DNA from: Micromonospora sp. NBC_00389
GTDB taxonomy: Bacteria; Actinomycetota; Actinomycetes; Mycobacteriales; Micromonosporaceae
Length of the DNA: 64,000 bases
Assembly: GCF_036059255.1 (NCBI RefSeq)
Contig: NZ_CP107947.1
Span: forward strand, 1,798,001 to 1,862,000
Reading direction: 5' to 3'
The notes beneath the pieces are model-generated. The model was not told the origin of the DNA. It saw only the letters and a program-made list of their open reading frames with translations, and ran no database searches. Of the stretch, positions 37,981 to 46,464 are shown one piece after another. How positions within the stretch are numbered: the stretch's first letter is position 1; the number at the start of each line of letters is the position of its first letter. Both the position numbers and the translations under genes were made by a program.

Positions 37981-38804
37981 TGGGCGAGACCTTCAAGGAG
38001 TTGGCCACGAGCGGGCCGCTGCTGCTCGCCATCGGCGCGGCGGCGCTCGCCGGCCTGGTCAGCTTCCTCTCCCCGTGCGTGCTCCCGCTGGTCCCCGGCT
38101 ACCTCTCGTACGTCACCGGCCTCGCCGGCGCCGACCTTGAGGGCCGCCGTCCGGTGGCCGACGCCGCGCCGGCCGAGGCCACTGGCGGTGTCGCCGTCCG
38201 GGAGCGGACCGCCACGGCCGCGGCCGTCAAGGGTCGGGTGCTCGCCGGGACGCTGCTCTTCATCGCCGGCTTCACCGTCGTCTTCGTCGCCACCGCGATC
38301 CTGTTCGCCAGCATCGGCCGGGTCTTCTTCGAGTACGAGCGGCAGCTGGAGATCGCCATCGGCGCGCTGATCATCGTGCTCGGGCTGGGCTATCTCGGGC
38401 TGATCCCGGCCCTGCAGCGGGAGTTCCGGATCTCCCGTCTGCCCTCCGCCGGGCTGCTCGGCGCCCCGGTCTTCGGCGCGGTCTTCGCGCTCAGTTGGGT
38501 GCCCTGCACCGGCCCCACGCTCGGCGCGGTGATGGGCATGGCCACCGCGAGCGGCCAGAGCGACCGTGCGGTCGTGCTCGCCGTGGCGTACTGCCTCGGG
38601 CTGGGGATACCGTTCGTCGTCTTCGGGCTGGGCTTCCAGCGCCTGCTCGGGGTCTTCCGCGCCGTTCGGCGCAACAGCCGCTGGGTCACCCGGGTCGGCG
38701 GCGCCCTGCTCATCCTGATCGGCCTCGCGCTGGTCACCGGCGGATGGCAGAGCTTCGTGATCTGGTTGCAGACCACCGTCGGGGTGGGCGAGGTGAGCAT
38801 CTGA
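37980..38804 (+). CDS. ccdA: cytochrome c biogenesis protein CcdA
   Basis: 274 residues, about six membrane helices of the DsbD/CcdA type. The redox cysteines are in VSFLSPCVLPLVPGYLSYV and LSWVPCTGPTLGAVMG, both with the family's Pro-Cys neighbours. It passes electrons from cytosolic thioredoxin across the membrane to the TlpA-type lipoprotein. The loop between helices 1 and 2 has an ~40-residue Ala/Arg-rich insertion. TGATG overlaps at both ends show translational coupling. Confidence 0.95.
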   Translation: MGETFKELATSGPLLLAIGAAALAGLVSFLSPCVLPLVPGYLSYVTGLAGADLEGRRPVADAAPAEATGGVAVRERTATAAAVKGRVLAGTLLFIAGFTVVFVATAILFASIGRVFFEYERQLEIAIGALIIVLGLGYLGLIPALQREFRISRLPSAGLLGAPVFGAVFALSWVPCTGPTLGAVMGMATASGQSDRAVVLAVAYCLGLGIPFVVFGLGFQRLLGVFRAVRRNSRWVTRVGGALLILIGLALVTGGWQSFVIWLQTTVGVGEVSI

Positions 38805-40459
38805 TGACCGCCCTGGACGACCGGCCGGAGACCGCGGCCCCGGCGCCTCGGCGCCGGCCCAACCGGCTGCTGGCCCTGCTGCGCAACTCGTGGCGGCAGC
38901 TGACCAGCATGCGTACGGCGCTGATCCTGCTCTTCCTGCTCGCCGTCGCCGCCATCCCCGGCTCGGTGCTGCCGCAGCGCGGGATCAGCCCGGAGAAGGT
39001 CAACGAGTACTTCACCGAGCACCCTGACCTGGCCCCTCGGCTGGACCGGATCGGCGCGTTCGAGGTCTTCGGCTCGGTCTGGTTCTCCGCGATCTACCTG
39101 CTGCTGTTCACCTCCCTGATCGGCTGCATCACGCCCCGGCTGCGCGACCACGTTCGGGCGCTCCGGTCCCGGCCGCCGGCCGCGCCGAAGCGGCTGCAGC
39201 GGCTGCCGCAGCACGCGGTGCTGCCCGCCCCGGCCGGCGGCGCGGCGGCGGTCGCCGAGGTGCTGCGCGGCCGGCGCTGGCGGGTGGAGGTCCGCGGCGA
39301 CGAGGTCTCCGCCGAGAAGGGGTACCTCAAGGAGACCGGCAACCTGCTCTTCCACACCTCGCTGATCGCCGTGCTGATCGGCGTCGCGCTCGGCTCGTGG
39401 TACGGCTGGAGCGGCAACCGGCTGCTGGTGGCGGGCGCCGACAACGCCTTCTGCAACACCCGGCAGCAGTACGCCGAGGCGAAGCTCGGCCCCCAGGTGG
39501 ACAGCGAGGACCTGCCCCGTTTCTGTCTGCGGCTGGACGACTTCCAGGCCCGGTTCCTGGCCTCCGGCCAGCCGGAGTTCTTCGACGCCACGGTCACTGT
39601 CGACGGCCCTGACGAGCCGACCCGCAGCGCCAACTTCTCGGTGAACTCGCCACTGCGGCTGGGCGACGCGAACGTCTACCTGCTCGGCCACGGGTACGCC
39701 CCGGTCATCCGCTACACCGACCGGTTCGGCCGCACCCAGGTCAGCGACGAGCCGTTCCTGACCACCGGCGACATGGGCCTGACCAGCGAGGGGCTGGCGG
39801 CCTTCCCGGACGCGAACGTCGACCCGCGCACCGGGCAGCGCGCACCGGATGAGCAGATGGCGTTCACCGGCATCTACCTGCCCACGGCGCCGCAGCAGGC
39901 ACCGTTCGTCAGCTCGCAGTACCCGACCGAGCGCAACCCGGCGCTGAACCTGGTCGCCTACCGGGGCAACCTCGGTTTGGACGCCGGCATCCCGGGCTCG
40001 ATCTACCAGCTCGACCAGCGGCAGGTGCGGACCGGCAAGGTCAAGGAGGTCGGCACCAAGCTGCTCAAGAAGGGCGAGACCTGGACGCTGGACGACGGCA
40101 GCAAGGTCGAGTTCCTCGGCACCGAGCGGTACGTCACCCTCTCCGTCCGGCACGATCCCGGCTCGACGATCCTGCTGATCAGCTGCGGGTTCCTGCTGGT
40201 CGGGTTGATGGGCTCGCTGTTCGGGCGGCGCCGCCGGGTGTTCTTCCGGGTGATGCCGGCCGACCCGGCGGACGGATCTCCGACGGGCGGTAGTAGCTTG
40301 ATGGAGGCCGGTGGCTTGCCGCGCACCGACTATCCAGGGTTCGCCGACGAGTTCGCCCAGCTCGTCGCCGCGGTCAGCGGTGACGAACGGGCGGCCGAGC
40401 GGGCGGCAACGGATGCTGACTCCAGCGGCCGGGCCGGTGTGCGAGAAGGGACCGAGTGA
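38804..40459 (+). CDS. resB: cytochrome c biogenesis protein ResB
   Basis: 551 residues. Membrane helices at about 40-60 (MRTALILLFLLAVAAIPGSV, PQRG following), 85-110, 185-205 and one near the C-terminus (TILLISCGFLLVGLMGSLFG) flank a large extracytoplasmic domain, the standard ResB/Ccs1 layout. With CcsB it forms the System II synthetase that delivers haem to apocytochrome c. The last ~60 residues are a hydrophilic tail. Confidence 0.95.
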   Translation: MTALDDRPETAAPAPRRRPNRLLALLRNSWRQLTSMRTALILLFLLAVAAIPGSVLPQRGISPEKVNEYFTEHPDLAPRLDRIGAFEVFGSVWFSAIYLLLFTSLIGCITPRLRDHVRALRSRPPAAPKRLQRLPQHAVLPAPAGGAAAVAEVLRGRRWRVEVRGDEVSAEKGYLKETGNLLFHTSLIAVLIGVALGSWYGWSGNRLLVAGADNAFCNTRQQYAEAKLGPQVDSEDLPRFCLRLDDFQARFLASGQPEFFDATVTVDGPDEPTRSANFSVNSPLRLGDANVYLLGHGYAPVIRYTDRFGRTQVSDEPFLTTGDMGLTSEGLAAFPDANVDPRTGQRAPDEQMAFTGIYLPTAPQQAPFVSSQYPTERNPALNLVAYRGNLGLDAGIPGSIYQLDQRQVRTGKVKEVGTKLLKKGETWTLDDGSKVEFLGTERYVTLSVRHDPGSTILLISCGFLLVGLMGSLFGRRRRVFFRVMPADPADGSPTGGSSLMEAGGLPRTDYPGFADEFAQLVAAVSGDERAAERAATDADSSGRAGVREGTE

Positions 40460-41442
40460 TGTCCGCGCTCTCCGACAATCTGGTGACCTTCGCGATCCTG
40501 GTGTACCTGGTCGCGATGATCTGCCACGCCGTGGAGTACGCGCTGGGCAACGCGCGTACCTCGGTCGCCGCCGCGGCTCCGGCTCCTGAGCTGGTCGGCG
40601 CTGGCGTCGGCGGAGGCGGCGGTGTCGTCCCGACGTCGTCCGCGCCGGTCCCGGTGTCGGCCGCAGCCGACCGCTCGGCGCGGCGCGCCCGGATCGCCGG
40701 CCTGGCCGCGGTGGGCGCCACCGCGCTCGCCGCCGTGCTGCACCTCGCGGCGCTGGTCACTCGCGGCATCGCGGCCGACCGGATGCCCTGGGGCAACATG
40801 TACGAGTTCGTGCTCACGGTGACGTTCATCGGGGTCGCGGCCTGGCTCGTGGTGCTCTGGAAGCGGCCCTCGCTGCGCAAGCTCGGGCTGTTCCTCACCC
40901 TGGTGATGGTGTTGCTGGTGGCCACCGCCGAGCTGGTGCTGTACGTGCCGATCGTGCCGCTGGTGCCGGCGCTGAACTCGTACTGGTTCGTCATCCACGT
41001 CTCGACCATCGTCTTCGCGTCCGGCATCCTGCTGTTGGGCGCCGTGCCGGCGGTCGGCTACCTGATGCGCTCCGGGTACGAGCAGGGCAAGCGGAGCTTC
41101 CCGTACACCCTCGCCAAGCGGTTGCCGGCGGCCGCTGGTCTGGAGCGGCTGACCTTCACGCTGCACGCCTTCGCCTTCCCGATCTTCACCTTCGCGGTGA
41201 TCGCCGGTGCGATCTGGGCCGAGGCGGCCTGGGGGCGGCCGTGGGGCTGGGACCCGAAGGAGACCTGGGCCTTCATCTCCTGGGTCGTGTACGCCGGCTA
41301 CCTGCACGCCCGGGCCACGCCCAGCGTGAAGCGCAACGTGGCCACCTGGATCGCCGTGCTCGGCTTCCTCACCGTCCTGATGAACCTGTTCGGCGTGAAC
41401 ATCTTCTTCACCGGCCTGCACTCGTACGGTGGCCTGGACTGA
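40459..41442 (+). CDS. ccsB: cytochrome c biogenesis protein CcsB (CcsA/ResC family)
   Basis: About 327 residues; start chosen as the ATG in the TGATG overlap. Roughly eight membrane helices. The haem-handling WWD-type region reads WGRPWGWDPKETWAFISWVV, and His residues flank it (VIHVSTIVFASGI, FTLHAFAFPIF). It exports and presents haem with ResB for cytochrome c maturation. A ~35-residue Gly/Ala/Pro-rich insert lies after helix 1. Last gene of the coupled operon. Confidence 0.95.
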   Translation: MSALSDNLVTFAILVYLVAMICHAVEYALGNARTSVAAAAPAPELVGAGVGGGGGVVPTSSAPVPVSAAADRSARRARIAGLAAVGATALAAVLHLAALVTRGIAADRMPWGNMYEFVLTVTFIGVAAWLVVLWKRPSLRKLGLFLTLVMVLLVATAELVLYVPIVPLVPALNSYWFVIHVSTIVFASGILLLGAVPAVGYLMRSGYEQGKRSFPYTLAKRLPAAAGLERLTFTLHAFAFPIFTFAVIAGAIWAEAAWGRPWGWDPKETWAFISWVVYAGYLHARATPSVKRNVATWIAVLGFLTVLMNLFGVNIFFTGLHSYGGLD

Positions 41443-41462
41443 TCCTCGGGTAGCCCGACGTC

Positions 41463-41678
41463 CTACCCGTCGGATCCCGGCGACCGGGGTCGCCAGCCGC
41501 GCAATGTCCGGTCCACCTGCACGGTGACCTGGTAGGCCACCTCCGGCAGGTCGGCCAGTTCGATCCGTTCGGCGCGCAGCGCCAGTTGGGCGTGCAGTTC
41601 CCGGGCGATGGCGTCGCGCACCTCGACCAGCAGGGGCGACAACCCGTCCGGGTCGCCGACGACGTAGGCATCCGACAC
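41463..41678 (-). CDS. possible small protein of unknown function
   Basis: 71 residues from a GTG at 41678. PLLVEVRDAIARELHAQLAL looks like an amphipathic helix, followed by a strand (AYQVTVQVDRTLRGW). No family recognised. It sits behind the MarR gene, separated by a hairpin, and is convergent with ccsB. Supported only by codon bias and secondary-structure pattern. Confidence 0.4.
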   Translation of the reverse strand: MSDAYVVGDPDGLSPLLVEVRDAIARELHAQLALRAERIELADLPEVAYQVTVQVDRTLRGWRPRSPGSDG

Positions 41679-41767
41679 GCCTTCCAGGCTGCGCGCCGGC
41701 GGGCGAGGCACGCCAGTGCCGGTGAGATTTGTCCGCGCGGCTTGACCCACTCCAGGTCGGCGATGTC

Positions 41768-41793
41768 GCGGTGTTTCGCGCCGCCAACACCGC
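41768..41793 (-). terminator. hairpin downstream of the MarR-type gene
   Basis: GCGGTGTT, 10-base loop, AACACCGC, an 8-bp stem 38 bp beyond the minus-strand stop at 41831. Confidence 0.5.
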
Positions 41794-41830
41794 CATGTCG
41801 GCAACATGGTGTCGATCAACCCTGGTGCGG

Positions 41831-42307
41831 TCAGCCGCCGAACCACCCTGGCACGTCGAGCCGGAACCAGTTGGCGGCGGCCATCGTCCGCAGGTCGTCC
41901 TCCAGGGCGTCGACCCGCTCCGGGCCGAGGGTGTCGGCCCACTGCTCGCGCAACCGGTCGAAGATCTCCGCCGAGCGGCGCAACCCGTCGACACCGCGCG
42001 GGGTCATCATGACCAGCCGGCGGCGGGCGTCCTGGGGGTCGTCGACCCGGGCGAGGTAGCCGACGGCGACCAGCCGGTCGACCGTCTTGCCGGCTGCCTG
42101 CTTGGAGATGCCCAACCGCTGGCCCAGTTCGGTGGCGGTGGTGCCGTCCGCCCCGACCGCCTGGAGCACGAAGCCGTGCAGCGGTCGCAGCTCCGGATGG
42201 CCCTGGCGGGCCAGCTCGGCGTGCAGGTCGTCGATCAGCGTCCGGAAACCGGCCAGGAGCAGCAGCGGCAGCTGGAAGCCGGGCCGGGCGGGTTCAGCGG
42301 TTGCCAT
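41831..42307 (-). CDS. MarR-family transcriptional regulator
   Basis: 158 residues from the ATG at 42307. Winged HTH core: TTATELGQRLGISKQAAGKT, VDRLVAVGYLARVDDPQDAR with the wing DARRRLVMMT. Helical N- and C-termini form the dimer interface. Two inverted-repeat sites stand directly before its start, and an AhpD-like gene is divergent. It probably represses both genes and responds to a phenolic or oxidising compound, as MarR proteins often do. Confidence 0.92.
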   Translation of the reverse strand: MATAEPARPGFQLPLLLLAGFRTLIDDLHAELARQGHPELRPLHGFVLQAVGADGTTATELGQRLGISKQAAGKTVDRLVAVGYLARVDDPQDARRRLVMMTPRGVDGLRRSAEIFDRLREQWADTLGPERVDALEDDLRTMAAANWFRLDVPGWFGG

Positions 42308-42311
42308 GTTC

Positions 42312-42347
42312 GACAACCACGTTTACTATCCCGTCAACCACGTTGAC
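42312..42347. promoter_or_regulatory. double MarR-type operator
   Basis: GTCAAC-CAC-GTTGAC (42333-42347) is a perfect palindrome; GACAAC-CAC-GTTTAC (42312-42326) is an imperfect copy exactly 21 bases, two helical turns, away. Both fall between the divergent MarR and AhpD-like genes. Confidence 0.7.
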
Positions 42348-42407
42348 TATCGTACGGGGCTCCGGGCGACGTGGCACTCCCGACTCCGCTGCCGAAAGCA
42401 GGTAACC

Positions 42408-42962
42408 GTGTCCGTCTTCACCGCGCACACCGCCGAGACCGCCCCCGTCGCCGCCCGTCCGACCGTCGAGGCGGTACGCCGCCGGTTCGGCTGGTTGCCC
42501 GCCCCGGTGGCGCTGATGGCCGACTCGCCGCAGCTACTCGCCGGCTTCCTCACCGCCAACGCGGGCTTCGAACAGACCGCCCTGGAACCGCTGGAACGGG
42601 AGGTGGTCGTCCTCGCCGTCGCCACCACGAACGAGTGTCACGTCTGCGTCGCCCTGCACACCGGCACGCTCACCCGGCTCGGCGCGACCACCGAGCTGAT
42701 CACCGCGCTGCGTGCCGGCACGGCGCTGCCGGAGCCACGGCTGGAGGCGCTGCGCCAGTTCACCCTGGCCGTGCTCGACCATCGAGGTGCGGTGCCCGAC
42801 GACGTGCTGGACGACTTCCTGACCGCCGGCTATCAGCCCCGGCACGCACTGGACGTGGTGCTCGGTGTTGGCACGTACACCATCTCCACCTTCGCCAACC
42901 GGCTCACCCGCGCGCCGCTCGACCCGCCGCTGGCCGCCCACGCCTGGGAGCCGGCCGCCTGA
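42408..42962 (+). CDS. carboxymuconolactone decarboxylase / AhpD-like protein
   Basis: 184 residues from a GTG at 42408. The AhpD core ALEPLEREVVVLAVATTNEC-HVC-VALHTGTL has the CxxC followed by a His five residues on, as needed for thiol-based peroxidase reductant activity. All-helical, soluble. Likely role: reduction of peroxides or alkyl-hydroperoxide reductase partner, induced through the divergent MarR regulator. Full family length. Confidence 0.88.
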   Translation: MSVFTAHTAETAPVAARPTVEAVRRRFGWLPAPVALMADSPQLLAGFLTANAGFEQTALEPLEREVVVLAVATTNECHVCVALHTGTLTRLGATTELITALRAGTALPEPRLEALRQFTLAVLDHRGAVPDDVLDDFLTAGYQPRHALDVVLGVGTYTISTFANRLTRAPLDPPLAAHAWEPAA

Positions 42963-42998
42963 CGGCCGCCGCCGGTGGTCGGCCGGCGGCCGAGCCGG

Positions 42999-43814
42999 TC
43001 AACCTTCGGCCGCCACCCGGTCGAGCCACTCGCCCAGCAGCGCGTCGAACAGCCCGGGCTGCTCGATCTGGAGGTTGTGGCCGGCGACGTCGAGCACCGC
43101 GAACGTCGCCCGCGGGTAGTGCGGCAGCAGCACAAACTGATCGAGGTAGCCGGTGACGTGGTCCTGGCGCCCAGTGAGGATCAGGGTCGGCCGGGTGAAC
43201 GGCGCGCCGTCCTCGGGATCCTCGCTGAGCGTCCACCGCTGCCGGATGCGCGCCATCGCCGTGGTGTCCGCGAGATCGAGGCCGGTCAGGATCTCCTCGC
43301 GGAACCGGCGCAGCGTCTCCGGGGTCTGCGCGACAGAGATGTCCGCGAACTCGGCGGCGGTCCGTGCGTCGGTCGAGGCGAGCAGATCCGGGTCGGGCCG
43401 CAGCACCTGCGGACGGGGCACCCGGCGATCCGCGTTCTCCACCGCAGTGCCGGTGGGGCAGACCAGCGCCAGGCCGCACACCTGCTCGGGCCGGGACCGA
43501 GTCAGAGCGCGCGCGAGGTAGCCGCCGTACGACTCGCCGACGAGCAGAAACGGTGCGTCGCCGAGGACGTCGTCCACGAAATCCTGCACGGCGTCGAGCA
43601 TGTCGTCCGAGCTGGCGATCTGCGGCGGAGCCGGCGAAGCGCCCATGCCGGGCAGGTCCGGGTAGAGCCGTCGGTAGCCGGTGCGCCCGGCGAAGACCGG
43701 CTCGAGACAACCGAGCATCAGCCGGTGGTCAGGTGTCCAACCGTGCAGGGCCAGCACCGGGGTCCCCGTACCGTGCTCGACGAAGTTCAACGTCACCGGC
43801 GTGCGGTGCGGCAT
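42999..43814 (-). CDS. alpha/beta hydrolase
   Basis: 271 residues from the ATG at 43814. Oxyanion region LALHGWTPDH, nucleophile elbow LLVGESYGGYLA, acid LILTGRQDHVTG and His in LDVAGHNLQIEQP make a full Ser-Asp-His triad. The cap domain lies between about 125 and 190. Substrate cannot be named. Convergent with the AhpD-like gene; upstream of the menaquinone locus. Confidence 0.9.
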   Translation of the reverse strand: MPHRTPVTLNFVEHGTGTPVLALHGWTPDHRLMLGCLEPVFAGRTGYRRLYPDLPGMGASPAPPQIASSDDMLDAVQDFVDDVLGDAPFLLVGESYGGYLARALTRSRPEQVCGLALVCPTGTAVENADRRVPRPQVLRPDPDLLASTDARTAAEFADISVAQTPETLRRFREEILTGLDLADTTAMARIRQRWTLSEDPEDGAPFTRPTLILTGRQDHVTGYLDQFVLLPHYPRATFAVLDVAGHNLQIEQPGLFDALLGEWLDRVAAEG

Positions 43815-44035
43815 GGTGTCCCCCTGGTCTGTTGCGACGGCCCACGCATGGTGCCGGTCGGCGCCGACAGATCCGGCCCGGACCGGCGGCTGCTGTGGCG
43901 AACCCCACGGGGCCGTCGGCACACAACGGGCGATCCGCCACCGGCGTGCGGTCAGGATGCCTCCGGATCAGTGACGCCCGCCATCCCCGGACCCGGCCGG
44001 GAGGGTTGGGGCGCCAGTGGGGGAGACTGGCGGGT

Positions 44036-45493
44036 ATGGCGCGTGGCTTCCCGTACACCGATCTCAAGGACTTCCTCGCGGCACTGGAGCGCGCGGGGGA
44101 GCTGCGACGTGTCGACGTCCCGGTCGACCCCACGCTGGAGATCAGCGAGGTGGTCACCCGGACGGTCCGCGCCGGCGGCCCGGCACTGCTCTTCGAGCGG
44201 CCCACCCGGGGCGAGATGCCGGTCGCCGTCAACCTGTTCGGCACCGAGAAGCGGATGGCGATGGCGCTCGGGGTGGAGAACCTCGACGAGATCGGCGCGC
44301 GGATCGGCGAGCTGCTCAAGCCGGAGCTGCCGCAGGGCTTCTCGGGCATGATGGGCGGGCTCGGCAAGGTCATGCAGCTCAAGTCGATGCCGCCGAAGAA
44401 GGTCAAGACGGCCCCCTGCCAGCAGGTGGTCTACCGCGGCGACGACGTCGACCTCAACCGGTTGCCGGGGCTGCAGGTCTGGCCGGGTGACGGCGGGATC
44501 TTCCACAACTTCGGGCTGACCCACACCAAGCACCCGGAGACCGGCAAGCGCAACCTCGGGCTCTACCGGCTCCAGCAGCACTCGCGCAACACCGTCGGCA
44601 TGCACTGGCAGATCCACAAGAACTCCACGGCGCACCACGCGGTCGCTGAGCGGCTCGGGCAGCGGCTGCCGGTGGCGATCGCCATCGGTGCCGACCCTGC
44701 GGTCGCCTACTCGGCCAGCGCGCCACTGCCGGCCGACATCGACGAATACCTCTTCGCCGGTTTCCTGAGCGGCGAGCGGGTCGAGATGGTCGACTGCCTG
44801 ACCGTGCCGCTGCAGGTGCCGGCGCACGCGCAGATCGTCCTCGAGGGCTACATCGAGCCGGGCGAGCGGCTGCCGGAGGGCCCGTTCGGCGACCACACCG
44901 GCTTCTACACGCCGGTGGAGCCGTTCCCGGTGCTGCACATCGAGTGCATGACCATGCAGCGCGACCCGGTCTACCACTCGATCGTCACGTCCCAGCCGCC
45001 CCAGGAGGACCACGGTCTCGGCAAGGCCACCGAGCGGATCTTCGCGCCGCTGCTGCGCTTCCTGATCCCGGACATCGTCGACTACGACCTGCCCGCCGCC
45101 GGGGTCTTCCACAACTGCGCGATCGTGTCGATCCGCAAGCGGTACCCGAAGCACGCCCAGAAGGTGATGAACGCGATCTGGGGCGCGCACATGATGTCGC
45201 TGACCAAGCTGATCGTGATCGTCGACGAGGACTGCGACGTGCACGACTACAACGAGGTGGCCTTCCGCGCCTTCGGCAACGTCGACTACGCGCGCGACCT
45301 GCTGCTCACCGAGGGTCCGGTGGATCACCTCGACCACGCGTCGTACCAGCAGTTCTGGGGCGGCAAGGCGGGCGTCGACGCGACCCGCAAGCTGCCCACC
45401 GAGGGATACACCCGCGGCTGGCCGGAGGAGATGCGCATGTCGCCGGAGGTCACCTCCCTGGTCGACAAGCGCTGGAAGGAGTACGGCATCTGA
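44036..45493 (+). CDS. UbiD-family decarboxylase of menaquinone synthesis (futalosine route)
   Basis: 485 residues from the ATG at 44036. UbiD fold using prenylated FMN: RNLGLYRLQQHSRNTVGMHW, IAIGADPAVAYSASAPLP, LEGYIEPGERLPEGPFGDHT (the conserved E/R/E residues) and RDPVYHSIVTSQPPQEDH. Its TGATG overlap with a UbiA-type prenyltransferase gene, and a UbiX-like gene 2.1 kb on, match the Streptomyces order of UbiD-like/MqnP/UbiX-like genes assigned to the last steps of futalosine-dependent menaquinone synthesis: decarboxylation of the prenylated 1,4-dihydroxy-6-naphthoate. Confidence 0.9.
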   Translation: MARGFPYTDLKDFLAALERAGELRRVDVPVDPTLEISEVVTRTVRAGGPALLFERPTRGEMPVAVNLFGTEKRMAMALGVENLDEIGARIGELLKPELPQGFSGMMGGLGKVMQLKSMPPKKVKTAPCQQVVYRGDDVDLNRLPGLQVWPGDGGIFHNFGLTHTKHPETGKRNLGLYRLQQHSRNTVGMHWQIHKNSTAHHAVAERLGQRLPVAIAIGADPAVAYSASAPLPADIDEYLFAGFLSGERVEMVDCLTVPLQVPAHAQIVLEGYIEPGERLPEGPFGDHTGFYTPVEPFPVLHIECMTMQRDPVYHSIVTSQPPQEDHGLGKATERIFAPLLRFLIPDIVDYDLPAAGVFHNCAIVSIRKRYPKHAQKVMNAIWGAHMMSLTKLIVIVDEDCDVHDYNEVAFRAFGNVDYARDLLLTEGPVDHLDHASYQQFWGGKAGVDATRKLPTEGYTRGWPEEMRMSPEVTSLVDKRWKEYGI

Positions 45494-46404
45494 TGGCGGT
45501 CCTCGACGCGCCGGCCGAACGTCCGGGCCGGATCAAGTCCTTCCTCAAGCTCGTCGCGATCGAGCACTCGGTCTTCGCGCTGCCGTTCGCGTACCTGTCG
45601 GCGCTGACCGCGATGCAGGTCAACGGCGGCCGGGTGCGCTGGATGGACCTGCTGCTGATCACCGTGGCGATGGTCGGGGCGCGGACGTTCGCGATGGCCG
45701 CCAACCGGATCCTCGACCGGCGGATCGACGCGCGGAACCCGCGTACCGCCGGCCGTGAGCTGGTCACCGGTGCGGTGAGCGTGCGGACGGCCTGGACCGG
45801 CGCGGCCGTCGCACTGGTGGTCTTCCTCGCCGCCGCCGCCCTGCTCAACCCGCTCTGCCTGGTGCTGGCGCCGCTCGCCGTGGTGCCGCTGGTGGTCTAT
45901 CCGTACGGCAAGCGGTTCACCAACTGGCCGCACGCCATCCTCGCGGTGGCCCAGGCGGTCGGCCCGGTCGGCGCCTGGCTGGCGGTCACCGGCACCCTGG
46001 ACGGCTCCTGGCCGGCCTGGCTGCTGGGCGCGGCGGTCGGGCTGTGGATCGGCGGCTTCGACCTGATCTACGCCTGCCAGGACACCGAGGTGGACCGGGA
46101 GATCGGTGTGCACAGCGTGCCCGCCCGGTACGGGCGGCGCTTCGCGCTGCACGCCTCCACCGTGGCGCACGTGGTGACCTTCGGGCTCTTCGTCTGGTTC
46201 GGCGCGCTGATCGGGTTCGGCTGGCTCTGGTGGGTCGGCCTGGCACTGACCGCGGTCGCCTTCGGCTACCAGCACGTGGTGGTCACCCCGACCGATCTGA
46301 GCAAGGTCAACCGGGCGTTCTTCACCGCCAACGGCTTCGTCGGCATCGCGCTGTTCGTCTTCGCCCTGCTCGACCTGGTGATCCGGCTCGACCTGCGGCC
46401 CTGA
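45493..46404 (+). CDS. mqnP: UbiA-family prenyltransferase (MqnP-like)
   Basis: 303 residues, about eight membrane helices. Two Asp-rich motifs bind Mg-diphosphate: AANRILDRRIDARNPRTAGR (NxxxDxxxD) and YACQDTEVDREIGVHSVP (DxxxD). Start overlaps the UbiD-type stop. Expected to attach a polyprenyl chain to 1,4-dihydroxy-6-naphthoate at the cell membrane. The MqnP identity rests on synteny with the UbiD-, UbiX- and MqnE-type genes rather than on a diagnostic residue. Confidence 0.85.
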   Translation: MAVLDAPAERPGRIKSFLKLVAIEHSVFALPFAYLSALTAMQVNGGRVRWMDLLLITVAMVGARTFAMAANRILDRRIDARNPRTAGRELVTGAVSVRTAWTGAAVALVVFLAAAALLNPLCLVLAPLAVVPLVVYPYGKRFTNWPHAILAVAQAVGPVGAWLAVTGTLDGSWPAWLLGAAVGLWIGGFDLIYACQDTEVDREIGVHSVPARYGRRFALHASTVAHVVTFGLFVWFGALIGFGWLWWVGLALTAVAFGYQHVVVTPTDLSKVNRAFFTANGFVGIALFVFALLDLVIRLDLRP

Positions 46405-46464
46405 TCGGTCCGCATCGCCCGACCTCCGCCCCGACCCCCTGCGGCGCGGTCCGGGCCGGCTCGG

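Noticed and set aside
41463..41942. Full 159-codon frame behind the MarR gene
   Set aside because: The upstream half is antisense/overlapping the MarR gene and a hairpin; only the last 71 codons look like a possible protein.
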